Assembly (NCBI RefSeq): GCF_000719475.1
Contig: NZ_JOGO01000082.1
Span: 1 to 23,814 of the forward strand
DNA: 23,814 bases
Direction: 5' to 3'
From: Streptomyces sp. NRRL F-5630
GTDB lineage: Bacteria; Actinomycetota; Actinomycetes; Streptomycetales; Streptomycetaceae
Position numbers and translations under genes: made by a program. Under the pieces are notes generated by a model, which was not told the DNA's origin, searched no databases, and worked only from the letters and a program-made list of their open reading frames with translations. Within the stretch, counting starts at the first letter, position 1; each line of letters begins with the position of its first letter. Positions 1 through 8,048 of this stretch are shown here, piece after piece.

Positions 1-99
1 ACTTTCCCACGCCAGATTCTCCCTGGCCTGCAAAGGCATTTCGCCCAGCAGGATCCAGAGCATCGTCCGGACGTCCGGTGGAAAGTCGATCTCCTCCAC
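1..99 (-). CDS. Unrecognised protein, N-terminal fragment running off the window
   Basis: Read on the minus strand, 33 codons stay open from a GTG at 97-99 to the window edge and begin V-E-E-I-D-F-P-P-D-V-R. A purine-rich GGGAAG lies upstream, but an in-frame TAG directly precedes the GTG, so this could also be the rest of a broken gene. The fragment is hydrophobic and acidic (MLWILLGEMPLQ). It faintly resembles the N-terminal helix of large type VII secretion-associated proteins, which is only an impression. I do not recognise the family. The 240 bases between it and the next fragment hold nothing I can identify. Confidence 0.3.
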   Translation of the reverse strand, partial: MEEIDFPPDVRTMLWILLGEMPLQARENLAWES

Positions 100-340
100 C
101 TAGTTCTTCCCGCCTTCGTCGGAAGACCCGTCCGTCCAGCCGATACGAGTGACGTCAGAATTCCCCGTCGCCTTTTTCGCCGGCCATCACGCACGTGTCA
201 TCGGCCTGTTTTTCCGAACCGGCCGTGCCGCCATCTGAGTTCGACCTGATGGAGCCTAGAGAAACCACGCTCGGAGATTCAACGGTTTGCCGCGCCGCTC
301 CCTCGCCGTCCGGGCGCTTTGGGATGATCATGGAAAAGAA

Positions 341-815
341 TTAATCTTGGGGACGGTTCCGCATTACCTGAAGCGCACCGCGAAGTTCCGCTCGCGCGAG
401 GGCGTGAAGGATCCGCCTGTCCACGGCGGCCGGAACACCGTCTCAGGGGCGGGCACCTCGATGGGGTCGCCGAACTGAAGAAGCTGACGCTCCGACTTGG
501 TGTCGGGGTAGCGCAGGACGACGCACGAGCCTTTCCCCGTCGGAGACATGGTGGATGCGGGTGTCGGGGACGCGCCGCGCCAAGTCGAGGCCCTTTTCCG
601 GCAGGCGGATGGTCACACTCGCGCGGTCTGGCTCCTCGGCGCGTTTCTTCCACACGGCCCATCTGGTGCGGAGGGTTTCGCCTGGTTGGAGCACGGCTGG
701 TGCGTCTAGCTGTTCGAAGGCCGACACATCCTCACAACAGCCTTCCGGCAGGTGCCTGACACGGGTGATCGGTCCCTTTGGACCGAAGGAATGGGACACC
801 TCGCGCACCTGTTGT
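341..815 (-). pseudogene. Decayed WYL/YafY-like transcription regulator remnant
   Basis: On the minus strand a protein-like reading continues through two compensating frameshifts. The first frame ends near 547 with a segment containing SVTIRLPEKGLDLARRVPDT. The next frame (about 549 to 430) contains VVLRYPDTKSERQLLQFGDP and IEVPAPETV. The frame then returns to the first one, reads VDRRILHALARAEL, and stops at 341-343. The pattern 'LLQFGDPIEVPAPETV' followed by an alanine/arginine-rich helix resembles the C-terminal (WCX) part of WYL-domain regulators. No helix-turn-helix N-terminus is visible, because the quinone-oxidoreductase gene starts divergently at 824. The family call is tentative; that the segment is a broken gene is better supported. 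Confidence 0.4.
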
Positions 816-823
816 TCTCCCGT

Positions 824-1777
824 ATGAGCGAAACAATCGCAGTAGTGGCGGGCGCGTATGGCGGCCCTGAGGTCCTGTCGGTGATCGACGTCGCCGTCCC
901 GGAGCCGAGGCCGAACGAGGTACGGATCAAGGTCCGCGCGGCCGGCGTCAATCCCTTCGACTACCAGTCGTACAGCGGTGCCTTTGGTACCGATCCCGAG
1001 AGACTGCCGGTGCGGCTCGGTGTCGAGGCAGCGGGCGTGGTGACAGCCGTCGGTACCGACGCGATCGGCCCCGCGGGTGCGATCGCAGTGGGTGACGAAG
1101 TGATCACCTACTCCGCGCCGGGTGCCTACGCCGCCGAAATCGTCGTGCCCGCCCGGTCCGTGGTGCCGAAGCCCGTCGCCCTGTCCTGGGAGCAGGCCGG
1201 CGGGCTGCTGGCCGCCGGGGTCACCGCCGTACACACGCTTGAGGCGATCGGCTTGGGCAAGGGCGATACGGTGCTGCTCCACGGTGCCGGTGGAGGCGTC
1301 GGTCTCATGGCCGTGCAGCTCGCGGTGGCACGCGGCGCGACGGTCGTGGCCACGGCGAGCCGGGCCAAGCACGACCTCCTGCGAGAGCTGGGAGCGATTC
1401 CGGTCGTCTACGGGCCGGGACTGGCGGACAGGGTGCGCGCGGTGGCGCCGGAGGGTGCGCACGCGGCCGCCGATCTCGTGGGCACCGACGAGGCGGTGGA
1501 CGTCTCCGTGGAGCTCGTGCCGGACCGCTCGCGTATCGCCACCATCGCGGGCCACGAGCGTGGGGCTCGCGCGGGAATCAAGCTTCTGGGTGGTGTGCCG
1601 GGCGCGGATCCCGGTACCGAGATCCGCCAAGCCGCCCGCCTGCCGCTCACGGAAGCGGCGACAGCAGGCCGCCTGCGCATCGTGATCGCGGGCAGCTACC
1701 CCCTGCGCGAGGCCGCCGCCGCCCATCGCGAGATCATGGCCGGCCACACGACGGGAAAGATCGTCCTGGTCCCGTAA
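824..1777 (+). CDS. NADP-dependent quinone-oxidoreductase-like (zinc-independent MDR) enzyme
   Basis: This 317-aa protein belongs to the medium-chain dehydrogenase/reductase superfamily, quinone oxidoreductase branch. The N-terminal GroES-like domain (about 1-120) shows GGPEVL and AAGVNPFDYQSYSG. The Rossmann domain carries the nucleotide motif GAGGGVG at residues 154-160, followed by LMAVQLAVARGATVVATAS. The cysteines and histidines that bind catalytic and structural zinc in alcohol dehydrogenases are absent, so it should reduce quinones or enones with NADPH. I chose the ATG at 824 because family members start directly before the 'GGPEVL' strand. The ATG at 791 adds eleven residues and sits immediately after GAAGGA, too close for a normal ribosome site. 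It converges with the HxlR gene. It is a paralogue of the enzyme at 13899-14804, with only moderate similarity. Confidence 0.85.
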   Translation: MSETIAVVAGAYGGPEVLSVIDVAVPEPRPNEVRIKVRAAGVNPFDYQSYSGAFGTDPERLPVRLGVEAAGVVTAVGTDAIGPAGAIAVGDEVITYSAPGAYAAEIVVPARSVVPKPVALSWEQAGGLLAAGVTAVHTLEAIGLGKGDTVLLHGAGGGVGLMAVQLAVARGATVVATASRAKHDLLRELGAIPVVYGPGLADRVRAVAPEGAHAAADLVGTDEAVDVSVELVPDRSRIATIAGHERGARAGIKLLGGVPGADPGTEIRQAARLPLTEAATAGRLRIVIAGSYPLREAAAAHREIMAGHTTGKIVLVP

Positions 1778-1818
1778 CGCCTTCCTGTCCCCGCACCGCT
1801 GAAGCCACACTGCCAGCG

Positions 1819-1872
1819 GCCGCCCGCGCAATCACCGGTCCCAGTACGCAACGGATCGGGTGCGCGGGCGGC
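1819..1872. terminator. Perfect 12-bp inverted repeat between convergent genes, likely bidirectional terminator
   Basis: GCCGCCCGCGCA at 1819-1830 is matched exactly by its reverse complement TGCGCGGGCGGC at 1861-1872, with a 30-base loop. It lies in the 109-bp gap between two convergent stop codons (1777 and 1887), the usual place for a shared terminator. There is no U-tract, as is common in actinomycetes. The loop is long for a classical hairpin, so an attenuating or protein-binding role cannot be excluded. Confidence 0.55.
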
Positions 1873-1886
1873 ATGCGACCACCTCG

Positions 1887-2279
1887 TCAGGTGTCCACGT
1901 CCTCGTTCTTGGCGCTCCATTCGATCAGCGGATGCAGGACACGCATCAGGCTGGCGCCTCGTTCGGTGGGCCGGTACGTGATCTGGACCGGCGTCGTCGG
2001 TACCACGAGCCGCTCAATGAGCCGGTGACCCTCCAGCTCACGCAGGCGCTGGGACAGAAGGTGGTTCGAGATTCCGGGGATCCGCGCTCGGTAGTCGACG
2101 AATCGGCGCGCGCCCCGCATCGCCGCCAGGAGCACCGCGGCGCTCCACTTCTTGCCCACGATCTCGACCGAGCGCTGAAAACTGCGGCACACGTCGTCGT
2201 CGATGTGTTCGTAGCCCGCTTCCGGGCGGCTCCGGCCCGCGGTGGCGGAGGGATCATCGGGCTGTCGAGGACCGGTCAT
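1887..2279 (-). CDS. HxlR-family winged-helix transcriptional regulator
   Basis: This 130-aa protein has the typical HxlR layout: a conserved N-terminal Cys (Cys31, in DVCRSFQRSVEIVGKKWS), then KKWSAAVLLAAMRGARRFVDYRARIPGISNH, the recognition helix SNHLLSQRLRELE (about 71-83), and a wing ending in ITYRPTERGASL. HxlR proteins often sense aldehydes, quinones or oxidants through such a cysteine, which suits neighbours that make and consume aldehydes and quinones. I chose the ATG at 2279; upstream ATGs at 2300 and 2393 extend into the divergent promoter region, and no strong ribosome site supports any of them. It is divergent from the LLM-oxidase fusion at 2399 and probably controls both itself and that operon through the palindrome at 2311-2323 (inference). 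Confidence 0.88.
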   Translation of the reverse strand: MTGPRQPDDPSATAGRSRPEAGYEHIDDDVCRSFQRSVEIVGKKWSAAVLLAAMRGARRFVDYRARIPGISNHLLSQRLRELEGHRLIERLVVPTTPVQITYRPTERGASLMRVLHPLIEWSAKNEDVDT

Positions 2280-2310
2280 ACGGTCACGATACTGGAGCAT
2301 GTCACTCTTG

Positions 2311-2323
2311 ATGACCTGGTCAT
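2311..2323. promoter_or_regulatory. Perfect 13-bp palindrome in divergent promoter region, candidate HxlR operator
   Basis: ATGACCTGGTCAT is a perfect palindrome (6-1-6) centred in the 119-bp space between the HxlR start (2279) and the LLM-fusion start (2399). CATGTC occurs on both sides (2298-2303 and overlapping the right arm at 2321-2326). HxlR dimers bind short dyads of this size. Location and symmetry are seen; the binding protein is inferred. Confidence 0.5.
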
Positions 2324-2398
2324 GTCCCGCTTGTTGTCTGTGATCATCGCCGTGCAGCCTTGGCCCATGAACGCACACTCGCCCTGTCACCACGCGCG

Positions 2399-4639
2399 AT
2401 GAACTACGGGCACGCGCTGAGGTTCGGGCTGCACCTGCCCTCTGGCGCCGACTGCGGGCCCGGCCGGTTGGTCGCGGTGGCGGGCCTGGCCGAGCAGTGG
2501 GGACTGGACTTGCTGGTCATCCCGGCCGGAACCGCCGGCGACGATCTCGAACCGTCGACTGTGGCGTCCTGGATCGCCGCGGCGACGGTCTCTCTCGGAC
2601 TGGTGCTGGAGGCACGCCCCGCCACCCTCCATCCGGCGATGCTCGCACGAGCCGTCGCGAGCCTGGATCGGCTCACCGAAGGCAGGGTCGAACTGGCTTT
2701 CCGAGCGGGCCCGTCGGCCGCCGCGTCCGGGAGAGCCGATCCGGTCGCGGCACTGGGCGAAGCGATCACCGTCGTTCGCGAGCTCTGGAATGTCCTCGAC
2801 CGTGGCCTCGGCCGGTTCACCGGCCGCTTCTACCGTCTCGCGGGAGCTGAGAAGGCCGCGCCGGCGCACGACGTGCCGATCTCCGTGGACGGCGAGGGCC
2901 AAGACCTGCTCCGGCTGGTCGGACTGCGGGCTGACGAATGGTCGACGGGGTGTGACGCCGCCACGCTGGCGCAGGGCAACCGCGCCGTCGACGAGGCGGC
3001 CCGAGCGGCAGGCCGCGATCCCCGCGAGATCCGCAGACGGGTCACGATCCGCGGTGGCTTCGGCGAGCGGACAGGCAGGTTCACCGGGACCGCCGCGGAC
3101 TGGGTGAACGACCTGCTGCCACTCGTCGTCGAGCACGGGGCGGGCACCATCGTGCTGGACACCGAGGAGCGAGACGTCGCGGCAGGCTTCGCGAGCGAGG
3201 TCGCCCCGGCCCTGCGGGCGGCCGCGGACGCGGTGCTTCCGCGCGGATGGTCGGGCGCGCGGGTCCGGCGCTCTGCCGTGCGCGCCAGGCGCCGGCCGGG
3301 GATCGACTACGAGGGCGCTCCGCCGGAGATGGCCGAGGTCGTCGAGCCCGGTGATCCCGCCTACGCCCGGCTGCGGTCCGGATACCTGCGCGGCGGTGCG
3401 CCCGGGATCATCCTGCGGGCGGCGACGAACGAGCAGGTGACCCAGGCGCTCGCGTTCGCCCGCCGGCACCCCGGCGTGGCCCTTTCTCGGCGAAGCGCCG
3501 GGCACGGGGTCTCCGGCCGCTCCACCAATGACGGCGGGATCGTCATCGACGTGTCACTGATGAATGCGATCGAGGTGCTCGACAGGAAGACACGCCGGGT
3601 GCGCATCGGCCCGGGTGCGCGCTGGGCCGAGGTGGCGGCCGCACTGGAGCCCTACGGCTGGGCGTTGAGTTCGGGCGACTACGGGGGTGTCGGGGTGGGC
3701 GGCCTCGCCACGGCGGGGGGCATCGGGTACCTCGCGCGCGGGCACGGACTGACCATCGACCGCCTGCGGGCCGTGAAGATGGTGCTCGCGGACGGCTCCG
3801 TCGTGCGGGCCGACGATTCGCAGAACCCCGATCTCTTCTGGGCCGTGCGAGGGGCGGGCGCGAACTTCGGGATTGTCACCGCTTTCGAGTTCGAGGCCGA
3901 CGACGTGGGCGCGGTCGCCTTCGCCCGGCTCACCCAGGACGCGAGCGACCTCGAGCGCTACCTCGTCGAGTGGGGCCGGGCGGTCGAGGACTCACCGCGG
4001 GACCTCACCAGCTTCCTCATCGTGGCGCCGCCGCGCGGCGGACGACCGGCGCTCGCGGTGAGCCGCACCATGGTCGACTCCTCGGACCCGGGGACCGTGC
4101 GCGCCCGGCTGGAGCCACTGGCCGCGATCTCCGCGATGTACGCCCAGGACATCGTCATCACCTCCTACGCGGCCGTGATGGACAACGCGAGCGACGACCC
4201 ACCGGTCTCCCACGGCGAACCGGTCTCACGCAGCGGTCTGCTCCGGCACGTGACCCCGCAGTTCGCCGCGGAGGCGGCTCGCATGATCCGCAGCGGCGCG
4301 TTCGGATGGTTCCAGCTCCGCTCGGTCGGCGGCGCCGTCGCCGATGTTCCCGCGGACGCCACGGCCTACGCCCACCGCGACGCGAACTTCTCGCTCGTGG
4401 TGATGGGCGGTGCCGACGAGGTGGTCGACCGGGCCTGGGACCGGCTGAGCCCCTTCCTCGACGGCCTCTACATCAGCTTCGAGTCCAGCCTCCGGCCCGA
4501 GCGGATCGCCGCGGCCTGGCCCCCACGGACCCTCTCGCGTCTGCGCGAGCTGAAGAGCGTCTACGACCCCGAGGGCGTGTTCGGCGACAACTTCGCCCTC
4601 ACGCCCGCCGCGAACCACCCCGGAGGAAACACCCCGTGA
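2399..4639 (+). CDS. Fusion of LLM flavin-dependent (luciferase-like) domain with berberine-bridge-type FAD oxidoreductase
   Basis: This is a 746-aa two-enzyme polypeptide. Residues 1 to about 285 are a luciferase-like (LLM, FMN- or F420-type) domain, beginning MNYGHALRFGLHLPSG and containing LARAVASLDRLTEGRVEL. An arginine-rich linker follows (about 285-330). Residues about 330-510 form a PCMH-type FAD domain with SAGHGVSGRSTNDGG, where His369 matches the histidine that binds FAD covalently in berberine-bridge enzymes. The usual second flavin link, Cys in C-x-x-V-G-x-G-G, is Tyr428 here (DYGGVGVGG), so a single covalent bond is predicted. The C-terminus ends in KSVYDPEGVFGDNFAL, matching the BBE tail. 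The ATG at 2399 is chosen because the downstream LLM gene starts in the same way (SDYGHELWFG); no clear Shine-Dalgarno precedes it, so it may be leaderless. The next gene overlaps its stop codon (GTGA), implying translational coupling. Confidence 0.85.
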   Translation: MNYGHALRFGLHLPSGADCGPGRLVAVAGLAEQWGLDLLVIPAGTAGDDLEPSTVASWIAAATVSLGLVLEARPATLHPAMLARAVASLDRLTEGRVELAFRAGPSAAASGRADPVAALGEAITVVRELWNVLDRGLGRFTGRFYRLAGAEKAAPAHDVPISVDGEGQDLLRLVGLRADEWSTGCDAATLAQGNRAVDEAARAAGRDPREIRRRVTIRGGFGERTGRFTGTAADWVNDLLPLVVEHGAGTIVLDTEERDVAAGFASEVAPALRAAADAVLPRGWSGARVRRSAVRARRRPGIDYEGAPPEMAEVVEPGDPAYARLRSGYLRGGAPGIILRAATNEQVTQALAFARRHPGVALSRRSAGHGVSGRSTNDGGIVIDVSLMNAIEVLDRKTRRVRIGPGARWAEVAAALEPYGWALSSGDYGGVGVGGLATAGGIGYLARGHGLTIDRLRAVKMVLADGSVVRADDSQNPDLFWAVRGAGANFGIVTAFEFEADDVGAVAFARLTQDASDLERYLVEWGRAVEDSPRDLTSFLIVAPPRGGRPALAVSRTMVDSSDPGTVRARLEPLAAISAMYAQDIVITSYAAVMDNASDDPPVSHGEPVSRSGLLRHVTPQFAAEAARMIRSGAFGWFQLRSVGGAVADVPADATAYAHRDANFSLVVMGGADEVVDRAWDRLSPFLDGLYISFESSLRPERIAAAWPPRTLSRLRELKSVYDPEGVFGDNFALTPAANHPGGNTP

Positions 4640-5538
4640 GCGACTACGGCCACGAACTGTGGTTCGGCAGCTTCATCACCCCCATCGCCCGCCCGCCTCA
4701 GGCGCCGGTCGAGCTGGCCCAGACCTCTGAGAGGGCCGGCCTCGACCTGGTCAGCTTCCAGGACCACCCCTACCAGTCGGCGTTCCAGGACACATGGACC
4801 CTGATGTCGTACGTCGCCGCACGCACCGAACGGATCCGGATCAGCGGCAACGTGCTGAGCCTTCCGCTGCGGCCCCCGGCCGTGCTGGCCCGCGCCGCCG
4901 CGAGCCTGGACCGGCTGACCGGCGGGCGAGTCGAACTGGGCATCGGCGCGGGCGCGTTCTGGGACGGCATCGTCGCGATGGGAGGCCGCCGGCTCGAACC
5001 GGCCCAGGCCGTGCGGGCGGTGGAGGAAGCCGTGGACGTGATCGGAGGGCTGTGGGCCACCGACGAGACCGGGCCCTTCCGTGTCACCGGGGAGTTCTAC
5101 ACCCTGAACGGCGCAAAGCGCGGCCCGGCACCCGCCCATCGCATCCCGATCCGCATCGGTGCCTACAAGCCGCGCATGCTCCGGCTGACGGGCAAGATCG
5201 CCGACGGTTGGCTGCCCTCCCTGGGATTCCTGCCCGAGGGCCCCGCATCGCTGCGCGCGATGAACCAACAGATCGACGAGGCCGCCTCCGCCGCCGGTCG
5301 AGAGCCCGCGGCGATCAGCCGCCTGCTCAACCTGAGCGGCTGATTCACGTCCGGCGCCGGCGGCGGCCTGTTGCAGGGGACTCCCGGCGACTGGGCCGAA
5401 CAGATCGCCGACCTCGCCCTGCGGTACGGCGTATCCGGGTTCATCCTCGCCTCGGACGAGCCTGCCGACCTGAACCTCTTCGGCCACGAGGTCGCACCGC
5501 GCGCCCGCGAACTCGTCCAGTCCGAACGCGTGACGTGA
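4636..5538 (+). pseudogene. LLM-class flavin-dependent oxidoreductase interrupted by an in-frame TGA
   Basis: The GTG at 4636 overlaps the previous stop (GTGA) and has a strong CGGAGGA ribosome site at 4621-4627. The protein is LLM-like: SDYGHELWFGSFITPIARPP, LARAAASLDRLTGGRVELGIGAG, then GEFYTLNG and IPIRIGAYKPRMLRLTGKIADGW. A TGA at 5341-5343 stops it after 235 residues. The same frame continues with no other lesion for 64 codons (LQGTPGDWAEQIADLALRYG, then VSGFILASDEP) to a TGA at 5536-5538. That gives 300 residues, the normal family length and the same as the LLM half of the upstream fusion. A CGA-to-TGA change is the simplest explanation. The truncated form lacks the last barrel strands and is probably inactive. 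It may originally have worked with the fused oxidase. Confidence 0.8.
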
Positions 5539-5895
5539 TGCGGTGGGCGCGTGGCGGGCCCGGTGACGGAACTGCGACAGCGGCAGCGCCGACAGAACTG
5601 TTCGGGCGCCGCCAAGAGACCGCGGTTCTCGACGGGCTGCTTGCGCAGGCCCGCGGCGGAAGCGGTGGCGCTCTCGCGGTGTGGGGCGAGCCGGGTATCT
5701 GCGAGACAGCTCCGCTTCACCACGTGCACGGCCCAGGCTGCGGACTTCGTCCGGCTGAGCCACCCGGCCCGAGTCGGACCTGGCTTTCGCGGGGCTGCAC
5801 GGCTGCTGCGACCGCTGGCCGATCGCGGGCGCGCGACGCCTTCGGCGGAAACGACGGATTGCTCGCCCGATTCGCTCACCGGCCCTGCTTTGTAG
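5538..5895 (+). pseudogene. N-terminal remnant of a large LuxR-family AAA (STAND-type) regulator
   Basis: An ATG at 5538 overlaps the original stop of the LLM gene (TGATG) and leads into ELFGRRQETAVLDGLLAQA and then GGALAVWGEPGICETAPL. This is the start of the ATPase module of large LuxR regulators, whose Walker A normally reads GEPGIGKTALL; here the Gly and the key Lys are replaced (GICET). Homology continues only by changing frame: AQAADFVRLS in one frame, ESDLAFAGLHG in another, then it fades near 5890. A complete gene would be about 900 codons, so the rest, including the DNA-binding domain, is gone. It is probably a dead former pathway regulator of this operon. Confidence 0.6.
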
Positions 5896-5958
5896 CGTCG
5901 CTGACGTCGTCCCGCGCCCGCGGCGAAACGCCGTACCACGCATGACGAGAGGTCACTC

Positions 5959-7398
5959 ATGCCCACATCCGAAACCCTGCCCCACGCGCGCCACTACATC
6001 GACGGCCAGTGGCAGGACTCCGGCTCCCGCGGCGAGTCACGCAGCCCCGCGACCAACGGCCTGCTCGGCACCTTCGCCGACGGCGGTGCGCGGGAGGCGA
6101 GGTCCGCCGTGGCCGCGGCCCGAAAGGCCTTCGACTCCACCGCTTGGTCCCGCGACCGCCACCGGCGTGCGGCAGCGCTGCACGAACTGGCCGACCGGCT
6201 CGAGCAGCGCAAGGACGAACTGATCACCCTCCTGGCGCGGGAGAACGGGAAAGTACTCGCCGAGGCGGCCCTCGAAGTCGGAGGCACCATCCCCAAACTC
6301 CGCTACCACGCGGCGCTTGCCCTCACCGACCACGGCAGGGCCGGGGAAGTGCGGCCCGGCATGTACTCGATGACCCTGCGCGAAGCCGCGGGCGTTGCCG
6401 CGGTGATCGTGCCGTGGAACTCACCGGTCATCCTCTCGGCGCGATCCTTCGCACCCGCCCTGGCCGCCGGCTGCACCGTGGTCATGAAGATGCCGGCGCA
6501 GACCGGCCTCGTCAACGGAGTGCTGAGCGAGATCATCGCCGACACGCCGAGCCTGGACCCGGGTGTGTTCAACGTCTTCACCGAGAGCGGAAACGCCGGC
6601 GCTCCAGAGCTGGTCTCCTCTCCGGACGTCGACGTGATCAGCTACACCGGCTCCACCGCGGTCGGCCGCGTGATCATGGAACAGGCCGCCCCGACGCTGA
6701 AAACGCTGTCCATGGAGCTGGGCGGAAAGACGCCGATGCTCGTCTTCGACGACGCCGACCTGGACGCCGTCGTGCCCGTGCTCACCAAGGCCGTCACCAT
6801 GTTCGCGGGCCAGTTCTGCATGACGGGCAGCCGGATACTGGTCCAGCGCGGCGTGGCCGACGAACTCCGGCGGCGGCTCGTCGCCGCCCTCGAAACGGTC
6901 CGGGTCGGGCCCGGGGACGACCCCGCCAGCGAGATGGGCGCCATGATCGACGAAGGAAACGCCCAACGGGTCGAACAGACCGTGGCCGCCGCGGCCGACT
7001 ACGCCACCGTCCTCGTGCGGGGCAAGCGGGATCGGGCGCTCCTCGGCCCGTCCCTGATCGAGGTCGCCGACGTGTCCTCGCCCATCGTGCAGCGCGAAGT
7101 GTTCGGGCCGGTCGCCACCTTCGAGGTGTTCGACTCCGAGGCCGACGCCGTGGCGCGTGCCAACGCCACCGAGTTCGGCCTGGCCGCGAGCATCTGGACC
7201 CGTGATGTCGACCGCCCCCTGCGCGTCGGCCGCGAACTGCAGGCCGGGACCGTCTGGACCAACACCTGGGCCTTGGTCCACGACCAGTTCGAGGAGGGCG
7301 GCTTCAAGCAGTCGGGAGTGGGCCGCCTGAACGGCATCCGCGGGATCGAGGAATTCCAGGAGACCAAGCACCTCGTGCATGTGGCACCGCAGCTCTGA
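5959..7398 (+). CDS. NAD(P)-dependent aldehyde dehydrogenase
   Basis: This 479-aa protein has the normal length for the aldehyde dehydrogenase superfamily and oxidises an aldehyde to a carboxylic acid. Visible landmarks are VIVPWNSPVIL with Asn154, the Rossmann loop SYTGSTAVGR, the general base Glu253 in MELGGKTP, the catalytic Cys287 in GQFCMTGSR, and EVFGPVATFEVF and FEEGGFKQSGVGR near the end. All key residues are intact. The ATG at 5959 has an upstream GAGAGG. It follows the LuxR remnant by 63 bases and precedes the ABM-like gene by 28 bases, so it may share the upstream operon's transcript. Its substrate is unknown. The alcohol dehydrogenase at 16026-17141 could supply the aldehyde (inference from context). 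Confidence 0.92.
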   Translation: MPTSETLPHARHYIDGQWQDSGSRGESRSPATNGLLGTFADGGAREARSAVAAARKAFDSTAWSRDRHRRAAALHELADRLEQRKDELITLLARENGKVLAEAALEVGGTIPKLRYHAALALTDHGRAGEVRPGMYSMTLREAAGVAAVIVPWNSPVILSARSFAPALAAGCTVVMKMPAQTGLVNGVLSEIIADTPSLDPGVFNVFTESGNAGAPELVSSPDVDVISYTGSTAVGRVIMEQAAPTLKTLSMELGGKTPMLVFDDADLDAVVPVLTKAVTMFAGQFCMTGSRILVQRGVADELRRRLVAALETVRVGPGDDPASEMGAMIDEGNAQRVEQTVAAAADYATVLVRGKRDRALLGPSLIEVADVSSPIVQREVFGPVATFEVFDSEADAVARANATEFGLAASIWTRDVDRPLRVGRELQAGTVWTNTWALVHDQFEEGGFKQSGVGRLNGIRGIEEFQETKHLVHVAPQL

Positions 7399-7426
7399 GA
7401 GCTCTCGACGGCGGAATGAGAAATCG

Positions 7427-8017
7427 ATGACCGAGACGGACGACGTCGGCCCGGCCGACGTCACCCTGTTGACCGCCCGCGTGGTGGAACCCGGCTACGA
7501 ACAGGACTTCAGGGAGTGGTTCGGGCGGGTGACCGACACCGCCTCAGCGTTTCCCGGGCACCTGGGGGACGGGTTGTTCCGCCCTGCCACGGCCGCCGGG
7601 CCATGGGTTCTGATCCACCGGTTCCGCGACCAGGAGGCCGCGCGGCACTGGACGACGTCACCTGAGCGGGCCGCGCTTTTCGACCACTGCGAGGGTCATC
7701 ATCAGAGCGAGGTGGCGCGTCGCGAACTCTCCGGCATGGAGACCCTGTTCACCACTGCGCACGACACGCCCACGACGGCGCCGCCTCGGTGGAAGATGGC
7801 GCTCGCCGCCTTCGCGGCCGTACTCCCCATCTCCCTGCTCGGCAACGGTCTTCTGGGGCCGGCGCTCCGCGCTTGGCCGCTTGTGGCGCGGGTGCTGATG
7901 CTCGCGCTGCTGTTCAGTACGTTGATGACGTACCTGATGATGCCGGCTGTGACCCTCGTCCTTCGCCGCTGGCTCTATGCCGCCGCCTCGACCGCGCGCG
8001 AGGGACCGACGCGATGA
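7427..8017 (+). CDS. ABM-superfamily protein with two C-terminal membrane helices
   Basis: In this 196-aa protein, residues about 12-110 look like the dimeric ferredoxin-like antibiotic-biosynthesis-monooxygenase (ABM) fold: VTLLTARVVEPGYEQDFREW, then FPGHLGDGLFRP, VLIHRFRDQEAARHW and SPERAALF. A proline/threonine linker leads to two hydrophobic helices at about 124-145 and 150-176, with a short charged tail. This domain-plus-two-helix arrangement is a known ABM variant (the COG3224 type), usually of unknown substrate. The ATG at 7427 is chosen because the ATG at 7415 runs directly into a stop. It is the last gene of the left operon; the IS-A element starts within about 30 bases of its stop, so the final residues may have been altered by the insertion. 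Confidence 0.7.
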   Translation: MTETDDVGPADVTLLTARVVEPGYEQDFREWFGRVTDTASAFPGHLGDGLFRPATAAGPWVLIHRFRDQEAARHWTTSPERAALFDHCEGHHQSEVARRELSGMETLFTTAHDTPTTAPPRWKMALAAFAAVLPISLLGNGLLGPALRAWPLVARVLMLALLFSTLMTYLMMPAVTLVLRRWLYAAASTAREGPTR

Positions 8018-8048
8018 CGCGGCCCCCGGGGGGCCTCTATGTCCTTGG

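Noticed and set aside
443..1831. 462-codon open frame on the minus strand
   Set aside because: It lies opposite the quinone-oxidoreductase gene, whose motifs are clear, and its protein is Arg/His/Gly-rich without family features. Only its end (about 446-815) overlaps the WYL-like remnant.
5341..5343. TGA read as selenocysteine or as a recoding site
   Set aside because: LLM enzymes are not selenoproteins, the position is not catalytic in the family, and a simple CGA-to-TGA change explains it. I saw no obvious hairpin directly after it, though I could not fold the RNA.
4561..5943. 460-codon open frame on the minus strand opposite the LLM gene
   Set aside because: Arginine-rich antisense shadow of a high-GC gene; no motif and no ribosome site.
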